This document shows, piece by piece, positions 32,072 to 44,341 of a DNA stretch of 64,000 bases. The stretch is from Asterochloris sp. CNOR1 (taxonomy: Eukaryota; Chlorophyta; Trebouxiophyceae; Trebouxiales; Trebouxiaceae), in the NCBI GenBank assembly GCA_963969365.1, contig OZ017751.1, forward strand, positions 1,488,001 through 1,552,000. The letters are read 5' to 3'. Every line of letters begins with the position of its first letter. Positions within the stretch are counted from its first letter, which is position 1. The position numbers and the translations under genes were made by a program. The notes under the pieces are model-generated. The model saw only the letters and a list, made by a program, of their open reading frames with translations, was not told the DNA's origin and did not search any database.

Positions 32072-35000
32072 TCATTGAGGGCACATTGCAATATGCGAGA
32101 GAGCATCTGCATACAAGGTTCTGAGCTGTTTGGCGTGTTGGTCAACCATGTCCTTGGCCAGCATAGCCCTCTCTGGTGTGGCAAAGGACAGCACCCAGTG
32201 GCCATCAACTAGTTGGCGGCTCAGGTTGACAAAGATGTTGCCTGGGTTGCTGTGCTGCAAGGCATGTGGTACAGCAGTCAGAACCATGGTTCCTGGGCTC
32301 ATGACTAGGCCTGATCCCTCCATCAGCATACAGGCTGCCAGCCAGCCTGGGGGCCCTTGAGGAAAGAGAATGACCACAGCCCCTGGGACTTGCTGATACA
32401 CCGACAGACTTGCTCTGCAGAAGCCCTGCATAAGGAGGGCTGCAGGACAGCGCCCATCTCTAGGTGCTCACCAAGATCACTTTCAGCAGCCCGCGCACGT
32501 GGGGCCGCACGTGAACATGCAGCCAGCGGGCATGTGACTTGTCCACGTGCACAGCGGCCCCCATCAGGGGGGCCACCGACAGCACTGTGCCGCTGCTGGT
32601 TTGCGAGCTCACAGGGTCTGCCAGCACCACGCCTGGCACTGCAGCGATGGAGGCACTGGCCAGCAGCTGCTGCACGTCCTCGCCCTGCGGGGGCGAGGCC
32701 ACCTGCGCAGACAGCAGCAACACTCAAAGCTGTGCAACATGTTGGCCCTGCTAGGCAGCACGGCGACGCTTAAAGCTGATGTGAGATGCCTTGGTCCGCA
32801 TGCCAGCAGCTGTGACATGCCCATGCACCACATGCGCCCAAACCCCTGCTTTCACCACTGGAGGGTGCCACCACACGCCTGATCAGCTCGTGGGCAGTAC
32901 AACATTCAGGCGAACATGTTGTGCAGCCCTTCTGAGCACAGCTGGCGCCAGGCAAAGAGAGTGTGCAGGCCCGGAATGTCCCACCTGTGGCAGGCCCTGG
33001 ACCGCAAAGAAGACCTGACGCTCCTGGCCCCGTGAGAAGGCCACCGTGCAGACGGTGGGATCTGTCAGGGTGACCTGGGCGCCCTCCCGAATCTCTGCTG
33101 CCTTCAGCATGGGCTCGCTGACAGCAGGGACAGGCGCACGCTCCCAGACCTGTCCGCTGCGCAACAGCTGCGCATGCAAGGAAGGGAGTGGAAGGAGACC
33201 CTTTCACAGCAGGGTCCAACACCTGTCCTGCCTTCAAGCACGTTGGCTGCCTTGTAGGGCCATGCAGACAACCGCGGGCCTGGGTGCCAGCGGAGCAGCA
33301 GCTCCTCCTGGGGGGGGGGGGGGGGGGGGGGGGGGGCTGCATGGTCGAGGCCTTGCGGAGGGCTGCAGTCTGCTGCTTTCCCACAATGTCCCTTGGGGCC
33401 AGTGACAGCAAGTCCCGGCTGGACGTCAAGCTGGCCCATGTAGCGCAGCTGGTGAAGGTATGGACAGCCACATGTAGAGAAAGCCCCCAGAACTGGGGAC
33501 AGAGGCCTGCTGCTGCAGCCCAGCTGGATTTAACGAGCGGCCGAGCAGCAGAGCCAGTGCAGGCGCACCTGGTTGATCTGGGTGAGCGCCACAAAGCGCT
33601 GCACAATGAGGTGCGCCCACTTTGCAGCCTGCGCAGACTGGCTGGCTGCGCTGGCTGTGCCAGCTGGCCCTGATCTGCTGTGCGCAAGTTCCTGCATCTG
33701 GGCGGCCTGCAGGCCATGGCCTGTTGGAACAGATACCGTGTGGGTTTCAGCAACAGAAACAACAACTGGAAAGGAACAGAATGCCATCAACATGGGCATC
33801 GACTGGCACATGAAGCCTGCACAGTGCGCCCTGCTGAAGTCCAGCAACCCTGACGTCACAGCAGGGTGCTGCTGCTGCCTGCCTGGGCGCCCACCTGCAT
33901 CCACGCCTGCACTGCGTGCGCCGTGAAGGGGGCGTGGGGCTGCAGCAGGGCCCCACGTGCCCGCGGCCACTCCGTCTCAATCAGGAGGGGAATGGCATCG
34001 CACCACATGCCCTGCAGGCCCTCCAGCAGCTTCCCTCGTGCCTTGCGCAGCGCCTGCAGCAGTAAAGTTCCCTCCATCGCCGTCAGCAGGGAGCAACACT
34101 TGCCACTGTGCAGCGACAGACTCTGAGCTGCCACTGCAAAGCGCAGCGTGCCACAAGGCACCCTGGGTGCAGCCACAGGCAGCTGTAGACCTTTCTTACA
34201 GCCTGAGTATACACTAGCCGTGCAGCACTCGGCCAGGGAACTTAAGTGTGTCCGCAGACAGGCCGGCAAACTAAGTGGTAGCGGGTGTTGCTTGCTGACC
34301 GACGTGCCACCCGATCGGGAGAAGATGTCTGGTTACCATGGGGCGACGTGGTACTGTCTAGTGACAGCCCAACAATGCGCAATCCTTGAGCAAACAGGCC
34401 GGTGCACAAGCACCTCAGCTGGCCCCAACTCATAGCAAGCAGTGCACACCTGCTCGGCCAGCTGCCAGTGCAGCGGGGACAGGGCACAGGGCCCGAGTAG
34501 CTGGTGCACCAGCCACCCCACGCCCCACAGGCAGCCGCAGGGCAGCAGCTGCAGCAGGAGCAGCCCCACGAGGGCGTCCACCCAGGGCTGGGCAGCGCTG
34601 CCCACGCTGCTGTGCAGGCGGTGGTGGGGCCCCTTGCTGCCTGCCTGGTGGCGTGTCGGCCCTGCGGCGGCAGCCTCAGCTGGCCTGTTCTGGGCTGCTC
34701 TTGCCTCGGCAGGCCCTTGCATGTGGGGCCCACCACTTGGGCTGGCCCCTTGAGGGGGGTCTGGTGACGTGCCGGCCTGGCTGATACTCTGCAACCCCTC
34801 TGGGGCAACGCCGTCAGCTCCCTCCCCAGGCGGCCTCTCATGGTGGTTGGGCGGCTCCTGGACGGCTGCCTGGGGGTTGCCAGGCTGCTGGGGAGAGTGC
34901 AGGTCATCCCTGTCCAGGAGGTGGTGCTCAGCGCTGCTCTGCTGGACGTCCTGGGCTCCTGCTGGCTGCTGACCATGCTCTCCTGCTGCTTGCTGCCCCT

Positions 35001-38000
35001 CCCCGGCCCTGTCTTGCATGGGGGACTGCTGTGCAGGGGCCTGGCTCCTGACTGCCCCATGGCCGGGCTCGGCACCCAGCTCCAAGGGGCCATCCGCTGT
35101 CAGCTGCTCCAAAAGCTCACGCTTCTTGCGGTGCCGCAAGGGCAGCAGCCCTGCAGCATTGAGCTGAGGTCAGCCACCAGCCCCAGCAAGCAGACAATCG
35201 AGGCAGACACGTGCGGCAGTCCCAGCTGCCTTCAGCAACCAACATCCTGTGTCCCTGCCACAGCAGACAGGCATGCCAGCAGGCCCCAATCCCTCAGACA
35301 CAGGTCTCACCTGCAGATGCAGAACTTGGCTGCAGCATCCAGCACGCCTGGGGTGACGGCCCTGCTCTGCAGCAGACCTGCCAGGCGGCCATACCTGACA
35401 ATGCAGCCTTGCCCCACAGCAGAACCCACCTGCAGCGTCCAGCACGCCTGTGGTGACGGCCTTGCTCTGCAGCAGGGCCACCAGCACGCGCACGGCGGCC
35501 GAGGTCAGTACGCCCTCGCGCAGGTGCAGCAGTTCCACAAAGGCCCCCTGGAAGCTGCCGCAAGCTCGGATCGTGCTCAACAGCGCCTCCTCGCTCTCAT
35601 GCGCTGCGCAGGTGGCCTCCCGCCCAGACAGCAGTGGCGGCTCCTCTGGGGAGGCTGGGCCTTGCTGCTGCCGGCTGGAGCTGCTGCTGCCAACGGCGCT
35701 TGGCTCAGCAGGCTGCTGGGCACCATTCAGGGGCTCAGCCTCCAGCACAGCTGCAGCCCCAGAGCCATGCTGTGACGACGAAGGGTCTGCGCTTTCATGT
35801 GCACCAGTCTGAGTTGAGCCGCCCACTGGCAGCCGCCAGCTGGCAGGAGGCAGCTCAGAGTCCTGCTGGGGGGGCAAGTGCCCATTCACAGGCCCATAGG
35901 TGCCCTGCCCAGACTTTGATCGTGCCTGTACGGGGCTGTCCATGTCACAGCTGCTGGATTCTCCCGCAGCTGGCTGCACAGTGATGGCAGCAGCCAGCAG
36001 GCGGATGAAGGGGCCATAGGACATCACGTGCAACAGGCGCTCGAGGATGCACAAGGCGCACACCAAGCGAACCTTGGCCAGGCACTCTGCAGCCAGGGCG
36101 GAGGACAAGCTGAGGACAGGCTGTGCAGCTCAGGGGCTCCACGCTACTGCAGTGATGCAGCGTCCCTGCACTCCCCAGGCAGGGCCATGCCAGCCCTTGG
36201 CCACGCACTCTGCAGGGAGGCAGCTTCACATCTGCACCCAGCCGGCCCAACCGCCAATCTTGGACTCGAAGGAACTTCAGCAGTCTCAGCCTGGTGCTTC
36301 CCGGCCACTACCCCCGAGCCTGGCAGAGCTAAGAATCTCCAGCAGCACTGCAAGAGTGCAGGGAGCCTCACCTCCTGGGCGCGGCTTGCTGCCTGCCTGC
36401 CCCATCGATTGACGCTGCTGGTCCAGCAGGGGCTGCAGCAACACAGGCAGCGCAAAGGAGTCCCACAGACAAGCCACCAGCTCCAATTCCAGGCCGGGCA
36501 CACCTGCAGCCCAGGAAAGGCACAGGTGCACAGTGGACAGGAGAGACCCAGTCTTGACTCAGGGCATGTGTGTGACCCACAGCCGCAGCAGAGTCTTGGC
36601 TGCCAGAGGCGCCCTCCAGCCTACTGGCAGTGCAGTACACGGCTGCTGCAGTCTGCATGTCTGCCAGGCTGTCACTGACCTGTGCCTAGGATGTCGTTGC
36701 AGTAGGACAGCAAGTCTTCCACCTCGGCCAGGCAGGAGTCCACGCTGTGCACGCTGCCAGGGGCAGCTGCGTCCATCTGGCCCAGCATGCGGTCCAGGAC
36801 CTGGGTGACAGCAGCCTGCCTGTCATGTGCCACTCAATGTGGCAGCCTGGGAGGGGGACAGTCACAGCATGCAGTACTAACAGAATGCACAACCAGGTAC
36901 ATGAGAGGTTTCAGCGTACACCACCCCAGCCAGCAAACTCCAGTGTTGTCCAAGAAGACGCTGTGTGAGGCACCACACACAAGACGAGAGCAGCTGCCCA
37001 GGGCAGTAGTGTGCAGTGCACAACACACATACACAGTTCACCAAGGGTCAAAATGCAGCGTGCCGGTCGCAAACTCTGGCATGTGCATGACGCGGTACCT
37101 GACACTGATCTGCAATGTAGATGGCCAGTTCTGTGAAGTAGTTGCTGGCGGGGGGGCTGACAACAAAGGCCTGCACATCTGGATCCGGGATGCTGTACAC
37201 ATTGAGCGTGAGGGTGCGCACAGCAGCGCGTACCATGCCGTCCCTGCATGGCATGGGACCAGGAACCCTGCTGCATGCTCGTGGCTGGCAGAGGGCATAG
37301 GAGTGTAGGCACAGGTTCAGAGGTCTGCTTGCGCCATGCAGAATGGAGCTGCAGAGGTGTCTGGCCTGGCAGGGCTGGCCATGCAACGCCCACAGCATGC
37401 AGCAGAGAGTGGTGAGCAGGTTGACATTAGTGGTCAAACGCCCGGCAGTTGGCACTCCTTTAAATGCTCTGCAGCTGCCTGCACTCAACAGGGCTGCACC
37501 TGTGATTGATGAGCTTGACGGCCTCAGTGTACAGGGGAAAGGTGCCTCGCTCCCCATCTTGGTGGAAGAAAAACTGCACTGTGCTCCTATCTAGCTTGAG
37601 GCTCATGGTCTTCAGCAGGCCAATGTAGTAGCCCAGCACCTGCACGGTGAGCAGGATACCAGCTGTGCTGCACGCAGACTTTAGCTAAGAAAGGGTGCAT
37701 CTTGTGACATGCTTCTCACCGTACACATTCAAGGCTTGGGGTGGCTGTGCCGTGCAGTCATTGAGCCATGCAAAATGGTCTAGGCAGGCCAAGCCAACCA
37801 CCTGACCTTGCATTAGGAGGGCAGCAAGCATCAGGACAACACATGATGTCACAAAAGAAGGCCCGGACAGGCTGCAGTGCACAGCCTGCTGCAGCCGTTA
37901 GCAGGCTACCTGCTCACCTCATCGTCCTCAAAGTCAAAGCGCATGGCCACAATTTCATTCAGGTGATTATTGCTGAAGAGGTAGTAGATGGCCGTCTTGC

Positions 38001-39345
38001 TGCGGATGTTCTGCAGGGGCACCATAGAAGCATTTGTACACGAGCCTACCAGGCTTGGGATTTCAGTGAGGTTGTGGTGCACCACGCTGGCAGAAGCTTG
38101 GACTGCCGAATGGCATAGCGCCAGAACATGATCCCATGCAGTGCAGCCCTGACTCTGTGTGCGCCTGCACAGCAGCGAAGGTGCATATGTGTGGCCCCAG
38201 GACATCCCTTGATGCAAACGAGCATGGCTTGTGCTGGCTTGGCCCATCATTGTTGTTCCTCTTGCAAGCTCGCCTAAATGAGAAAGTCTGCAAGACCTGC
38301 TGTGGCCGTGACCCCTGGCGGCTGCTGCCCTACTCAAACGCCTTCCCAGCGGCCTGCCCTGCTCACCTGAATGAGGATGCTGAGCGTCTGCAGGACCTGT
38401 TTGGCCATGTCCCCCTGGCGGTTGCTGCGCTGCTGCAGGATGCGCACAAAGTGCTGCAGCAGGTTGTTCTCCAGGAAGTAGTCCAGGAAACGCGGCTCAT
38501 GCTGGTCCCCCCAGATCATGAGCTCGGCGATGCTGCGCAGGGCCTCCACCAGGGCATCTCGGTTGGCGTCTGTGACCACAGGATTGTCCAGCAGCACACC
38601 CCGCAGGTGCCTGCAGGCAAGTGGGACTGCTATCAGGAGGGTGCCCAAGTCAGCTTTGGGGGCAGTCTGGCCATCTGTTCAAACAGTGTGAGTCTAAGAT
38701 ATATCTTGTGGGTGCTTATGGGACCAATGAAGACATTGTCAGCAGTGCGCACACGGCGGGGGAGTGGCCGTGCACGGTGGTACAGCAGACTGCCCTGCAG
38801 GTACCTGCAAAATAGCTGTGCTGCTTTTGTAGAATGCCAGATGTAGTCCTGCTTTTTGTGACCATGGAACTGCAATGCAGTGCGGTGTGCAGGTTGTTTT
38901 TTGAGCAAATCAAAACAGGTTTGCGCGTGCAGCAGACTGCCTGTTCGACACATTGTTGCCAAGAACATGGCAGTGCACTGCAGGAGTCCTACAGGTGCCT
39001 GCAAGGCCCTGGCACAGCGAGATACTTGTGTCAATGGGCTGTCTTGCTCAGCCACTCTGCAGTCATGCAGGCAGGCACATGATGGTTTTTGCAGCAGCAA
39101 CCTGGTAGAGCAGCCTCATGTCCCATTGCACCAGGGTGGCAAGCGCATGCATGTGGGCACTAGGAGCGCCACGCCACGTTCCATGAGCATGAGATTGTTA
39201 CTATGGCAGCAGCACAAGTTGTCAACAGGGCTCAGCAAGCCACTGGATGTCATGTTGCTCACCTGAGCTCAGCCAGAGAGAACCTCTCCCTTGGTGGAGA
39301 GCTGCTGGTCCCAAGAACATTGGCCCAGAACCCCTGCCTTGCCAT
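32072..39345 (-). CDS. CLEC16A / TT9-GFS9 homologue (FPL-domain membrane-trafficking protein)
   Basis: Arabidopsis TT9/GFS9 and animal CLEC16A/Ema act at Golgi and endosomes in vacuolar trafficking and autophagy. Exons include 39345-39263, 38610-38367, 38010-37918, 37639-37500, 37243-37099, 36800-36680, 36503-36372, 36086-35430, 35150-34450, 34053-33895, 33706-33569, 33307-~33230, ~33170-32987, ~32700-32475 and ~32350-32072. Phases agree in the first nine. The start is MARQGFWANVLG. The FPL domain shows RFSLAELR, NPVVTDANRDALVEALRSIA, QVLQTLSILIQ, IYYLFSNNHLNEI, YYIGLLKTMSLKLDRSTVQF, FPLYTEAVKLINHR and SPPASNYFTELA. Later come LLPLRHRKKRELL, a long Pro/Gln/Ser-rich insert and a C-terminal DGHWVLSFATPE. 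Exon junctions between about 33.6 and 33.2 kb are unclear. The gene is head to head with a RAB3GAP2-like gene. Confidence 0.88.
33310..33336 (-). repeat. 27-base poly-G (poly-C on gene sense strand) abutting a splice acceptor
   Basis: On the - strand, which is sense for the CLEC16A homologue, 27 C run straight into the acceptor AG before the exon starting EELLLRWHPG. The homopolymer therefore takes the place of the polypyrimidine tract. Confidence 0.85.
35329..35475 (-). repeat. Duplicated end of CLEC16A-homologue exon 8
   Basis: A 47-base block at 35429-35475 codes LLQSKAVTTGVLDAAG at the end of exon 8. It recurs at 35329-35375 inside the intron, where it reads LLQSRAVTPGVLDAAA. 43 of 47 bases agree and the spacing is exactly 100 bp. 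Joining exon 8 directly to exon 9 gives the family order and the right phase, whereas including the copy does not. Confidence 0.8.
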
Positions 39346-39648
39346 GCTCCAGGCTGCCTACACTCCACCAATCATGCTGAACTGCAGTGCACCTGCTGCA
39401 CTCCTGGGTGCATTGCCAAGCACCCTGGTCTCATCTTCAGATTTAGATTCGATCTGTCCCTGATTGGGCCGCGTGGGCCACTTCGCAGAAGTGGGGAGCT
39501 CACAGGCAGAGTCAACTTCCAAGAAGACAAAATGCATCTACAGAATTTTGCTGCTCCAGCAAGCTAGACATTGTGATTTGTAGGCAGCTGCATGATGTGG
39601 AGCTCTGAATTTGCATGACGGGGTGGTACCCTGAAGTAGCTCTGCAAG
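39346..39648. promoter_or_regulatory. Divergent promoter region, CLEC16A homologue / RAB3GAP2-like
   Basis: 303 bp separate the two start codons of genes that both belong to endomembrane trafficking and autophagy. No clear TATA box was found. Joint regulation is inferred. Confidence 0.5.
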
Positions 39649-42600
39649 ATGCAGGCACAGCAGGCATCTCAGCTGCAGTTTGCTGGCCTGGTGCACGCAT
39701 TTGGGGATTTGGACAGCAGTATTGCAGATCTACAGGAGCCTGAGCCCTTCTGGCATGGCAAGGCCACCTACTCACTGCACCCGAACGGGTGAGCCAAGGG
39801 ATGCAAGAAGGAGTGCTTCCTCAATCACTGTACCTCATCTACACCTGTTCAGGATGCCACCATCAAGCCTCTCAATGGTACGTGCGGTGCAATATGAGGG
39901 GTGCACCATCTGCGGCATGCCAAAGGCAGGCAACAGCGCACCCTCTTGCTGGCTGGCCATGTCTGGACCCATTGGTGCTGCGTCGTCTCGCTGTGAGTCG
40001 TCACACCTGCATACGTGCTCTCCCTGTGAGTGGGCATTGGTCACCTCAGGTGGTGACTCACCTGGCCCTGGAGCATGAGCATTGCACCCACTGCTATCTA
40101 TCTTGTGTGCAGGGCAAGGCATGGCCGTGGCGCCTGTGGGCGCCTGCTTCACCGCACCTACACAACCCTGAATCTGGGCTGAATGCCTTATACAATGGGA
40201 CTCCTGCCCTGCAGGGCATGGATTGCAGTGGCTTACAACCAGCAGCTGGCCGTGCTGGCCACTCACCCCAGCAATGCAACCTCAACGCCGGGGCAGGGCC
40301 CGCAGGGGCCCCACAGCCAGGACCCAAGTGCAACGGCCTGCCCCTTTGATGAGACCATCACTGCCCTGATGTGGGTCACCTTTGCCAAGGTGGGCCACTG
40401 CTGGCAGCAGGCAGCTGTCTAAGCTCTGGTCTGTGTGCGCTGGAGGAGGTTGCTCACAGCCTGAGTGCACGCAGAAAGCTGACATCAAGGCACCCATCTG
40501 CTGCCCCAGTCAGGCCAAAGACACACAGCAATGGTGTGTGCCAGTGCAGCAGCAGGCGCAGGGGCTGCAGTGGCCTGCAGGCCAGTGCTGAGGTGCACAG
40601 CAAAGGCATGCTGCATATCTCTACATGCAGCAAGGCCACACATGTTCTGGGCAACCTCAGCTGCCTGTGCAGCGACACATGCAGTGCAAGCCCTCAAAGG
40701 TCTGCACTGTGGCTTGGCAGCCAGCCTCCTGCAAGTGCAGAGCAATCATGCCATCTTGGCCAAGATGGCATGGAAGTTGCGCTTGCCAGAAGCCCCCACA
40801 GCTGTGTCAATTGCGGGCTCAGCAGCCAGGGCAGCTGGTGCACCCTCACTCAATGGCCTTGCCCTGAGTGGTGCTGTTCTTTGCAAGCCCAGCAGCGCGC
40901 AGCTGCAACGCTAGTTCAGCCCCTGCGGTGCATGCTCATGGGCTATGGCGTCAGCTGAGCTGGTGCAGCTGTCGCATGTGCAGGCTCAGCCTGGGCCCCT
41001 GGAGTATGAGGACAGCTGCGTCCTGGTGGGCACATCCAGCGGGCACCTGCAGCTGCACGCAGACGATGGCTTCCTGCTGCACCGCCAGCGCCTGCACGCC
41101 TCCTCACCTGTGGTCAGCATTGCGGCCCGCGCCTGCGGCATGGGTGAGTCTGTTCCCTGCAGGCAGTGGAAGCCTTGAAGACAGGCCCTGTGCCAGCACA
41201 GCAGCCCCTGGGCTCGGCATCGTGGCCCCTGCGGCATGGCTGAGGCTTCTGTCATTGTGGCAGCCAGTGCTGGTGCACTGCAGCAGCTGCAAAACACATG
41301 CAGAGGCTTGCAAGGCTGGCAGCAGTTAAACTCCCTGCTGCCACTTTCCATGCAGATTGCGTAGGGGTAGCCAGGGTGTCCCATGTTGGCTGTGCCAACA
41401 TGTGGGTCTGCAGGCATACAGTGTCTGCTGGGAAGTGAACGCAGATGCAAATTGTTCACAAGGTGCAACATGTGTCTCTGCGAGCACTGCTGCTTCTCAG
41501 CAAAGCTGTGTGGATGTGTTCGCAAAGCCCAGATGTGGCAAGGTAGGCTGTCAGAGGAAGTGCCTGACTGTGAGGTGCCCATGGTGCAGGTTTGCGGGCA
41601 GACGACATGTCTGAGGATGTGACCATCACCCTGGAGGCAGCGGTGGTTCGCCTGTCTGCACTGGAGGTGCGCTCCCTGCTGCGCATGCAGCAGCAAACTC
41701 GGCGCTGGGGGGAGCTGCAGGCCGCCAACCCCTGGGCTTACAACATATGGGAGACCGGCAGCAAAGTAGGTGCGCTGCAGGCCCGGGCAGTGCTGTACTG
41801 CCCACCTCCTGCCTATGCTGTGGTAGGCAGTGCAGCATCACCGACCAGCCTGTCAATGCTCTGGGAGGCAGTGCTATGCAGTGCTGGGCATGCGCATCGC
41901 CGCCCCCAGCTGGGCTTCACACCTGGATGGCCAGCCACCAGGGATCCTTGTCACGGAAAGCAGTGTGGTTGGTTCAGCAGCAGTGCACATGCATTATCTG
42001 CTCATCAAGCTGTCCTGGTGTAAGGCTGCAGCCTGTGGCTGGCGTTCAACGTGCCAGATGTACACTGGCTGCAGTGCAGCATGCTGCATGTGCCTTCCTG
42101 TTGTGCATGCCACCCTCTTGCTCAGACTTGCACAGCTTGATCAAACAGGTCCTTGTGACACTCTGAGTAGGCAGCTCTTGCTTGCCAGCTCAGGTGCATG
42201 TCTCTTCCATGTAATGACCACTCGCGGCTGTGCAGGGCCCTGCAAGGCTGGCTTGTGCTTGGGGCTGAAGGCACCCACTCTGCACCAGGCCATGACGGGG
42301 AGGGACACGCCCCCAAAGCTGCTCATTGTGACGGCTGGCGAGTGAGTCACTGCCAGCAGAGGGCGCCTGCTTGCAGCTGCCAGGCCCTGGGGTTGCCTGT
42401 GAGCTGCCACGGGCACGGAGTGCCAGCCAATCCTGTGTGCCTGTCTGCGGGTGTGGTGGCGCGACGCAATCTCCCTTGCTGCCGGTTTCGGGAGCTGGCT
42501 GTGAGTCAGCAGCCTTGGGCAACTACAGCAGCAGGGTAGGTGCAATTTACAGCTTGCTCGCTATGTCTTACTCTATCAGCCGGCCCAAGCAATGAAGGCC

Positions 42601-44341
42601 AGCATGGTCATGAGCTTTGATGGGATCCACCTCGTTCAGGTGGCCAATCCCTCAGCAGGTGCCCCTGATAGGCATGCTCAGCGCCTTGGCTTACTCCCAC
42701 CTGACCGAAACAATCTGCCCCCCTGCAGCAACCCTGCTGGCAGCCTGCCTCCTTGCTCCACCCTGACTTTGAGCATGACCTGACCCTGCCGCTCTATAAC
42801 AAGTTCTTCTTTCCTAATGTGACTCAGATGGCCTGCTCCCTTCAGGAACCCCTGCCTGGCGGCCTTTGAGGCAGAGGAGCGCCCCCAGAAGGGCGTGCTG
42901 CGCATGCTGGGCAAGCTCGCGGGGGGAGTGGCCGTGGGGGTGGCTGGTCTGGCTCGCGCGGCTGTCAGTGGCCGCGAGAACGGGTACAGGGCAGGTTGGT
43001 GCAGGCACAGCTCCCAATGCACTACAGGAGTTCCTGGTCGCCTCCACAGCATTGCCTGCAGGCACGCATGGCAGCTGGGGATGGGCTGAGTCACAGGGTT
43101 CCTTGTTGCCTCAACAGCAATTGCTGCAGGCATGTATGACAGGTTGGGACGGGATGGCAGTGTGCACGTCAACTGCAGCTCTGAGACAATTGCAGTGTCG
43201 AGAAGGGTGCAGGGGCTTACCCCACACCTCTACAGACTCATGTTGGTCCTACTCACCCCTGCTGGTCCCAAGCAGCGCTTCCCATGTTGGCACAGAAGGC
43301 GCTGTCCTGCAGGCATTGGGCGGTGGCTGACGTCCAAGGTGGCTGGCAGTGGGGAGGCTGGGGGCAGCAGCAGCCCACCAGGGTCCCCTGCAGCCGCCAC
43401 CACTCCCCAGAAGGAGGAGGATCTGCCCCGCGGGGAGCCCGTCCCGCTGTTCCGCAGCCTGCAGGACCCGCCGCGCAGGGTGCACCACCTGCTGGTGGCT
43501 CCCAGGTGGGTGCCGGTGTGACATGTGCAGAGCTGCGCTGGTGCACACGGGGGTGGGGCCATTGATTGGTAGTGTGAATGGGGTAGCTGGGCAGGTCATG
43601 TCCAGATGTGCATTGCTGAGATAAGAGTCCCTCCAAGGCCACAGCTGCCAGGTAGTGATCTGTCTTGGTGCCTGCAGGGGTTGCCTGGCAGCAGCCAGCG
43701 ATGCCCTTGGGCGGGTGCTGCTGGTGGACGTGGCCAGTCTGACAGTCATTAGGGTCTGGAAAGCCTACCGCAATGCCCAGATGGCCTGGCTCATGCTGGA
43801 TGTGCCTGCCAGGGAGCAGCACATGGTGTTGATGGAGGCAGATCAGCTGAAGTCTGGTGCAGATGAGGAGGACAAAGCAGAGGCAGAAGGCATCTCCACT
43901 CTTCATGCTGCCCTGGATGCAGCTAGTGGCCCCCTGCTTGCACACCCTCGCTCTGGAGAGCACGATGGTGAAAGCCAGCAGCAGCAGTCGCTGCAGCAGC
44001 ATGGGCGCAAGCGCAAAACCATATCGAGTCCTGAAAGGCCTGAGGCTCGGCCTGGCATGCTGCAGCATCAGCTCTGCTTAGTGCTATATGCCAAGAGGCT
44101 GGGTGTCTTGGAAATCTGGCCTATGCGGTATGGCAGCCGGCTGTGCAGCATCCGCTGTGGACCTGACTGCTGCCTGGTGCCAAACGCCCTGCCCTTTGGC
44201 ATGCAGACCAGGGTGGGCAGTGGGGATTCTATACCTTTTGGGTGTCAGCTCCTAGCCATGAAGTCAGGTGTCATGCAATCTGTACAAGACCTTATCATGC
44301 ATGACCTGGATCAGACCACAACGTTGCCCAGTGTGCCTTGA
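39649..44341 (+). CDS. RAB3GAP2-like (Rab3GAP non-catalytic subunit), N-terminal half
   Basis: Rab3GAP1/2 is the exchange factor for Rab18 and modulates autophagy. The start is MQAQQASQLQFAGLVHAFGD. Supported exons include 39649-39788, 40215-40389, ~40983-41144, ~41590-41766, ~42846-42984, 43311-43505 and 43679-44341; others are uncertain. Family blocks are AWIAVAYNQQLAVLA, DSCVLVGTSSGHLQLHADDG, AVVRLSALEVRSLLR with AYNIWETGSK, LAAASDALGRVLLVDVAS, VIRVWKAYRNAQMAWLML and LYAKRLGVLEIWPMRYGSRL. A Pro/Ser/Gly-rich insert follows RAAVSGRENG. The chain stops at TGA 44339-44341, about where the N-terminal beta-propeller region ends. Animal and plant RAB3GAP2 continue for several hundred residues, and no continuation is seen before the next gene. 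Confidence 0.82.
41117..41245 (+). repeat. Duplicated RAB3GAP2-like exon end and donor
   Basis: The exon end GCATTGCGGCCC...TGCGGCATGGGTGAG at 41117-41149 recurs at 41217-41245, 100 bp downstream. The second copy reads GGCTGAG instead of GGGTGAG, so its donor is lost. One copy carries a 3-base gap. Confidence 0.65.
43029..43154 (+). repeat. Tandem duplication in RAB3GAP2-like intron with acceptor motifs
   Basis: About 60 bases at 43029-43088 recur at 43096-43154 at roughly 75-80% identity. Both copies hold a TGCAGGCA acceptor-like core resembling the true acceptor at 43305-43314. Confidence 0.6.

Noticed and set aside
32770-33765. A 331-codon open frame on the - strand
   Set aside because: Parts of it cross the poly-G tract and overlap CLEC16A-homologue exons in other frames. 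The supported exons use different frames and splice sites.
34242-35093. A 283-codon open frame on the - strand in another frame
   Set aside because: It overlaps the CLEC16A-homologue exon coding LLPLRHRKKRELL in a different frame and has no family match; low-complexity bias explains it.
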